Part shown: in pieces, positions 60,326-64,000 of the stretch
How the letters are laid out: each line of letters opens with the position of its first letter
How positions within the stretch are numbered: the stretch's first letter is position 1
Source of the DNA: Dyadobacter fermentans
Lineage (GTDB): Bacteria > Bacteroidota > Bacteroidia > Cytophagales > Spirosomataceae
Direction of reading: 5' to 3'
DNA length: 64,000 nucleotides
Assembly (NCBI RefSeq): GCF_019924045.1
Contig: NZ_JAHXBN010000010.1
Span: 558,001 to 622,000 of the forward strand
Notes under the pieces: generated by a model
The model's database searches: none
What the model was told of the DNA's origin: nothing
What the model saw: only the letters and a program-made list of their open reading frames with translations
Made by a program: the position numbers and the translations under genes

Positions 60326-63313
60326 ATGAAAACAAATTCTACTTTTAACACACTGCGCTTCCCGAAGATTTTTAGCACGCTAGCCGTTATTATCTTTTTA
60401 GCAAGTACACATTCTATCGCTCAAAAATGGAGTGGCGTCAATGGAAATGAATGGCTTGCCGGCAAATATTCCCAGCCCTGGGTTAGGATTGGCGTCACTG
60501 CAAAAGGGATTCACAAAATTAATGTCTCTGACTTACCGCAGGCATTTAAAGATGCGGATAAAAACAGGCTGGAGCTGTGGCACCGTGGTACGCAGGTAAG
60601 TATCATCAAGGCCGATGCCAGTGAAATCGTTTTTTATGGCGTGCCTAACGACGGGGCTTCGGATGCCCTGCTTTTCAGGCTGCCCGTTTCGAGAAAAAAC
60701 CCGTATTACAGCATTTACTCGGATGAGAGTTCTTACTTCCTGACGGTCAACCCTTCGACGAACGGTAACAGAGCGGTAGTGGCTACCCCTTCGGCGAACC
60801 CGTCCCCGGTTGCTGTGGCATCGCATGTTAAGAACGATGTAAAGATTTATAAGAACGAGTATTCACACAGCTCTTCGATCTACTACCGTCCATCTACCTA
60901 TAACAGCTATTTTGAAGAAGGAAAGCAGTACACGGGTACGTCGCTGGTAGGTGCCCTTCTGGGTGCCAACATTCAGGTACAGAATCCTAAATCTGTTCTC
61001 TACTCGTCGTCGTATGTGCCTGAGCCTTTTAGCTTTCAAATCAAATTTCCTGTCGGGGCAAACACTAAAAAGATTGTCGTTCACCTGAAAGCGAGATTAG
61101 GGGCTTCAACTGCGGAAGTTTTTGTAGGTAAAACCGCTGCGACATTGAGGTCCGTCGGAACTCTGAGTGTTTCCGAATTAAATGATTACGACTTCAATAT
61201 TGATTTGCAGGATAGCGATTTCGATGCCAACGGCGTTGGTACACTCGGATTTAAATCCACACAGGTAGGTTACGAGGGAAGCGGTTATTCTGTATCTTTT
61301 TTCACCCTTACGTACGATCAGGCATTGAATATGCAATCACTCAATTCGTACGAATTTGAACTGCCGGCAGTGGGCGGTGGTACTCAATCATCTGTTTCGA
61401 TATCGAATGCGCCGGCTGGCGTTCAGGTGTACGATATCACTAACCCTGATGTGCCAAAAGTTATTCCCGGAAATCCGTCTGCGCTTCTGATCGACCGCGA
61501 CGGAACGAAAATTAACCTTTTAGCTACCAACCAGGTAACGACAGTTGCTGCTGGAAAAATTACAAGTACTACATTCACCGAGATCAACCCTGCTAGCTTC
61601 GATTATCTGATCGTGTGCTCAAACAGTTTGATCAACTCGGCCAACACATATGCCACTTATCGTAAGGATTCCAGTCCGGGGAAAAAATATAAACCTCTGG
61701 TAATCACTATCCGCGATCTCTACAACCAATTCAACTACGGAGAGCCGAGCGCTGTGGCAATCAGACGTTTCACGGATTACATGATTTCTGACGGTCAGAA
61801 GGATAACAAATACCTGCTACTGCTCGGAAGATCAAATACATTTCCGGAAAGGATGACGAGAGAGATTCCGGACGAGGTTCCGACTGTGGGTTATCCGGGA
61901 TCAGATTTACTCCTCACGGATGGCTTGGCAGGAACACCTGACGACGTGCCGGCAGTGCCTGTGGGACGTGTGGCTGCGATTTCAGACCAGCAGGTATTGG
62001 ACTACCTGGCCAAAGTACAAAAATTTGAAAGTCAAACTACGATCGCATGGCGGAAGAATGTCATCCACATGAATGGGGGTAAAACACAAACCGAGATTAC
62101 CCAATTCTCGAACTACCTCAATTCAATCGCAACCGACATTACCAGCAGTCCATTCTCCGGAAATGTGATTCCAAAGTTGAAAACCGTTGCCAGCGACAAC
62201 GTTATCGAGATGAACTTTGCAACTGAACTGAATGGTACAGGCGTGGGGATGGTAACTTATTTCGGACACGGTGGTGTCGACAAGACTGACTACAATGCCG
62301 GTTATGTAAGCGACCCCGCAAAAGGCTACAATAACCCGGATAATTTTCCAATATTGTTCTATAATGGCTGTGGTGTTAACAACATTTTCAGTGGGCGCAA
62401 CGGGTTGTTCGGTACAACACCAAGCACTTCGGTTCGTCCTATGTCGCTCGATTGGCTGATTACACCTAACAAGGGCGCAGTTGTTGTATTTGGAAATACA
62501 TGGGATGCTTTCGCAAGTACATCAAATGAATATCTTGACAAGCTTTATACGCAAATCTTTACTGTAACCGACCTGAATAGAAAGTCTATTGGTAATATTG
62601 TTAAGGAAGTAGCCCGTTTGACCAAGCTGCAAAAACAGTATACCTATAATGTAGGTCAAAATTCGCGCGTTGCATCGTATTATGATGCGGACAGAGCCAA
62701 TGTTCATCAGGTTTTGTTACAAGGTGACCCTGCACTGAACATTCTGATCACGGACGGTGCTTTGCCGGTCGATTTGGTCAGTTTCACCGCCAAGCCGGAA
62801 AATGACAAAGTGCGCGTTGAGTGGCTAACGGCTTCGGAAAAAAATAACAGCCATTTCATCGTTGAAAGAAGCTACAACGGAAAGCTGTTCGAAGAGATTG
62901 GCCGTGTAGAAGGTAAGGGCACAACGCAGGCTGAAACAAGTTATCTGTTCTACGATTCGAAACCGCTGACCGGCGTAAGCTACTATCGTCTGAAGCAGGT
63001 TGACTATGCTACTGTTGTAAATGGTAAACCTGTCGATGGCAAGAGCATGTATTCGAGCATTGTGTCCGTAAAGCGTGAAGAGTCGAAATTCTTCGTGGTT
63101 TCACCGAACCCGGTTACCGATGCCGCAGAATTCGCATTGGATGTCCCTGTGAAAATTAGAAACTGGAACCTGATCAATGTGGCAGGACAATCTGTACTTA
63201 AAAATCAGACGGGTCTTAAGTTGAACCTTTCACATCTGGCACCTGGTGAGTATGTTCTTGAAGTACACACCGAAAACGGAGATGTGTATCACAAAAAAGT
63301 AGTTAAGAAATAG
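60326..63313 (+). CDS. Gingipain-like C25 cysteine peptidase with T9SS sorting domain
   Basis: The 995-residue protein has a signal peptide ending near SIAQ. A PorU-style N-terminal domain (WVRIGVTAKGIHKINVSDLP) follows. The C25 catalytic domain lies at about 470-760, with His648 in YFGHGG and Cys682 in FYNGCG at the expected catalytic positions. A typical linker (LVSFTAKPENDKVRVEWLTASEKNNSHFIVERS) precedes the type A sorting domain (FFVVSPNPVTDAAEF to GEYVLEVHTENGD). It should be secreted by T9SS. It resembles PorU in its opening but carries its own sorting tail and a PorU role is not shown. A tandem paralogue follows after a terminator. Confidence 0.87.
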   Translation: MKTNSTFNTLRFPKIFSTLAVIIFLASTHSIAQKWSGVNGNEWLAGKYSQPWVRIGVTAKGIHKINVSDLPQAFKDADKNRLELWHRGTQVSIIKADASEIVFYGVPNDGASDALLFRLPVSRKNPYYSIYSDESSYFLTVNPSTNGNRAVVATPSANPSPVAVASHVKNDVKIYKNEYSHSSSIYYRPSTYNSYFEEGKQYTGTSLVGALLGANIQVQNPKSVLYSSSYVPEPFSFQIKFPVGANTKKIVVHLKARLGASTAEVFVGKTAATLRSVGTLSVSELNDYDFNIDLQDSDFDANGVGTLGFKSTQVGYEGSGYSVSFFTLTYDQALNMQSLNSYEFELPAVGGGTQSSVSISNAPAGVQVYDITNPDVPKVIPGNPSALLIDRDGTKINLLATNQVTTVAAGKITSTTFTEINPASFDYLIVCSNSLINSANTYATYRKDSSPGKKYKPLVITIRDLYNQFNYGEPSAVAIRRFTDYMISDGQKDNKYLLLLGRSNTFPERMTREIPDEVPTVGYPGSDLLLTDGLAGTPDDVPAVPVGRVAAISDQQVLDYLAKVQKFESQTTIAWRKNVIHMNGGKTQTEITQFSNYLNSIATDITSSPFSGNVIPKLKTVASDNVIEMNFATELNGTGVGMVTYFGHGGVDKTDYNAGYVSDPAKGYNNPDNFPILFYNGCGVNNIFSGRNGLFGTTPSTSVRPMSLDWLITPNKGAVVVFGNTWDAFASTSNEYLDKLYTQIFTVTDLNRKSIGNIVKEVARLTKLQKQYTYNVGQNSRVASYYDADRANVHQVLLQGDPALNILITDGALPVDLVSFTAKPENDKVRVEWLTASEKNNSHFIVERSYNGKLFEEIGRVEGKGTTQAETSYLFYDSKPLTGVSYYRLKQVDYATVVNGKPVDGKSMYSSIVSVKREESKFFVVSPNPVTDAAEFALDVPVKIRNWNLINVAGQSVLKNQTGLKLNLSHLAPGEYVLEVHTENGDVYHKKVVKK

Positions 63314-63327
63314 AAAAATAAATGTGT

Positions 63328-63367
63328 AGGCTGGCATGCATGTAATCACTGTGTGTCAGCCTTTTTT
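63328..63367 (+). terminator. Intrinsic terminator between the two C25 genes
   Basis: AGGCTGgCA pairs with TGtCAGCCT (one mismatch) across a 17-base loop and is followed by a run of T. It separates two tandem paralogues. Confidence 0.7.
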
Positions 63368-63378
63368 GTTTAAATACT

Positions 63379-64000
63379 ATGGGTTTCAGGTTTACGTTTT
63401 GCCTCGCTGTACTGCTGAGCTTTGGAGTTTTGAGTGTTTCTGCCCAATGGGGCGCACCGTACAGGAACAACTGGATTGTTTATGGGAAGCCTTATGTGAA
63501 AATCGGGGTTACACAAACAGGAATACACAAGCTCCCGTTTTCCGTTTTGCCTGCGGACTTTCCGGTGAACGACGTTTCCAAAATCCAGCTCTGGCGCCGG
63601 GGTAAACAGGTAGCCATTATTTCAACAGACAACAAAGAAGTCGTCTTTTATGCCGTACCGAACGACGGTGCAAGTGATTCATTGCTGTACCGGCCGATGA
63701 ACGCACGGATAAATCCGTATTGGAGCATGTATTCGGATGAAGGGGCCTATTTTCTCACCGTCGGCGATGCCGCGGGGCTGAGAGCTGTTCGAAGCAGCAA
63801 GGAGGCTACCGCCCAGGATACGCCCGTAGCCACACACATCGCCGAGAACCTGGTTACCTACAAGAATGAGTATTCTCTCAGTACCAATTCGTACCTCAGA
63901 CCATCATTTTTTAACAGTTTTTTTGAGATAGGGGCTAGCCGTACAGGTAAGGCATCGATGGAGGGTAAAGCCAGTTCTGTTGCGATACAGTTGACCAACT
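63379..64000 (+). CDS. Second gingipain-like C25 peptidase (5' part; runs off the window)
   Basis: The open frame from the ATG at 63379 to the window end gives 207 residues without a stop. It carries a signal peptide (MGFRFTFCLAVLLSFGVLSVSAQ) and the same N-terminal domain as the preceding protein: YVKIGVTQTGIHKLPFSVLP, IQLWRRGKQVAII, VVFYAVPNDGASDSLLYRP, MYSDEGAYFLTVG and YKNEYSLSTNSYLRPSFFNSFFE. Residue by residue this tracks the first 210 residues of the upstream paralogue. The catalytic domain would lie beyond the window, so its activity is inferred from paralogy. The start is supported by the terminator just upstream and by the signal peptide. Confidence 0.78.
   Translation, partial: MGFRFTFCLAVLLSFGVLSVSAQWGAPYRNNWIVYGKPYVKIGVTQTGIHKLPFSVLPADFPVNDVSKIQLWRRGKQVAIISTDNKEVVFYAVPNDGASDSLLYRPMNARINPYWSMYSDEGAYFLTVGDAAGLRAVRSSKEATAQDTPVATHIAENLVTYKNEYSLSTNSYLRPSFFNSFFEIGASRTGKASMEGKASSVAIQLTN

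Noticed and set aside
1..64000. CRISPR arrays, tRNA, rRNA, insertion sequences or prophage
   Set aside because: No regularly spaced repeats, cloverleaf sequences, rRNA stretches, transposase or integrase motifs, or phage structural genes were recognised. The S74 proteins have bacterial signal peptides and are not in a phage context.

Overview
The window comes from a member of the Bacteroidota, most likely a Cytophagales/Spirosomaceae bacterium of the Dyadobacter type. The evidence is the presence of SusC/SusD pairs, type IX secretion (T9SS) C-terminal sorting domains, FecR anti-sigma factors with DUF4974, LytTR two-component genes, lipoproteins with an acidic stretch after the lipobox cysteine, and -7 boxes of the Bacteroidota form TAnnTTTG. 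GC content is moderate (about 50%). The genus is an inference from gene style. I saw no rRNA, tRNA, CRISPR array, transposase or phage block.

Layout. 1-1.6 kb: a truncated secreted protein, a decayed yhcG (DUF1016) nuclease remnant and a DUF1579 protein. 1.8-7.0 kb: a GlxA-type AraC regulator convergent with a very large T9SS-exported glycoside hydrolase carrying four CBM6-like modules in ABAB order. 7.2-9.6 kb: a small Pro/Glu-rich protein, then a YjgN (DUF898)-M48 peptidase operon. 9.7-15.7 kb: five paralogous lipoproteins, each with its own matching promoter, interrupted by one opposite-strand SHOCT protein gene. 15.9-18.1 kb: an MscS channel and ahcY. 18.4-23.8 kb: a LytS/LytR-type kinase/regulator pair followed by a four-gene envelope operon (beta-helix lipoprotein, polytopic membrane protein, small secreted protein, lipoprotein). 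The kinase gene and the envelope operon share the same direct-repeat operator and promoter layout. 23.9-26.7 kb: ahpD-like, ahpC-like and murF. 26.8-31.5 kb: an FG-GAP T9SS protein, rhaT and a DUF6786 lipoprotein.

31.6-47.4 kb is a carbohydrate-uptake locus. It has an ECF sigma factor, a FecR anti-sigma factor, SusC with an STN signalling domain, SusD, a second SusC without STN, a second SusD and two paralogous GH71/GH99-like secreted proteins. Presumably substrate passing through the first SusC releases the sigma factor via FecR, which then drives the locus. 47.5-51.8 kb holds three paralogous surface proteins with YadA-head-like repeats and a C-terminal S74 (endosialidase-type) chaperone domain, then a T9SS protein. 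52-57.6 kb is a likely operon of a PVC-type heme lipoprotein, an FG-GAP protein and a sugar-phosphate-isomerase-like epimerase. 57.7-60 kb carries a Uma2-family protein and mqo. 60.3-64 kb has two tandem gingipain-like C25 peptidases, the second cut off by the window end.

The most interesting signals are the duplicated LytTR-style operator/promoter module with its uncharacterised envelope operon, the five-member lipoprotein array with equally spaced promoters, and the S74 triplet.
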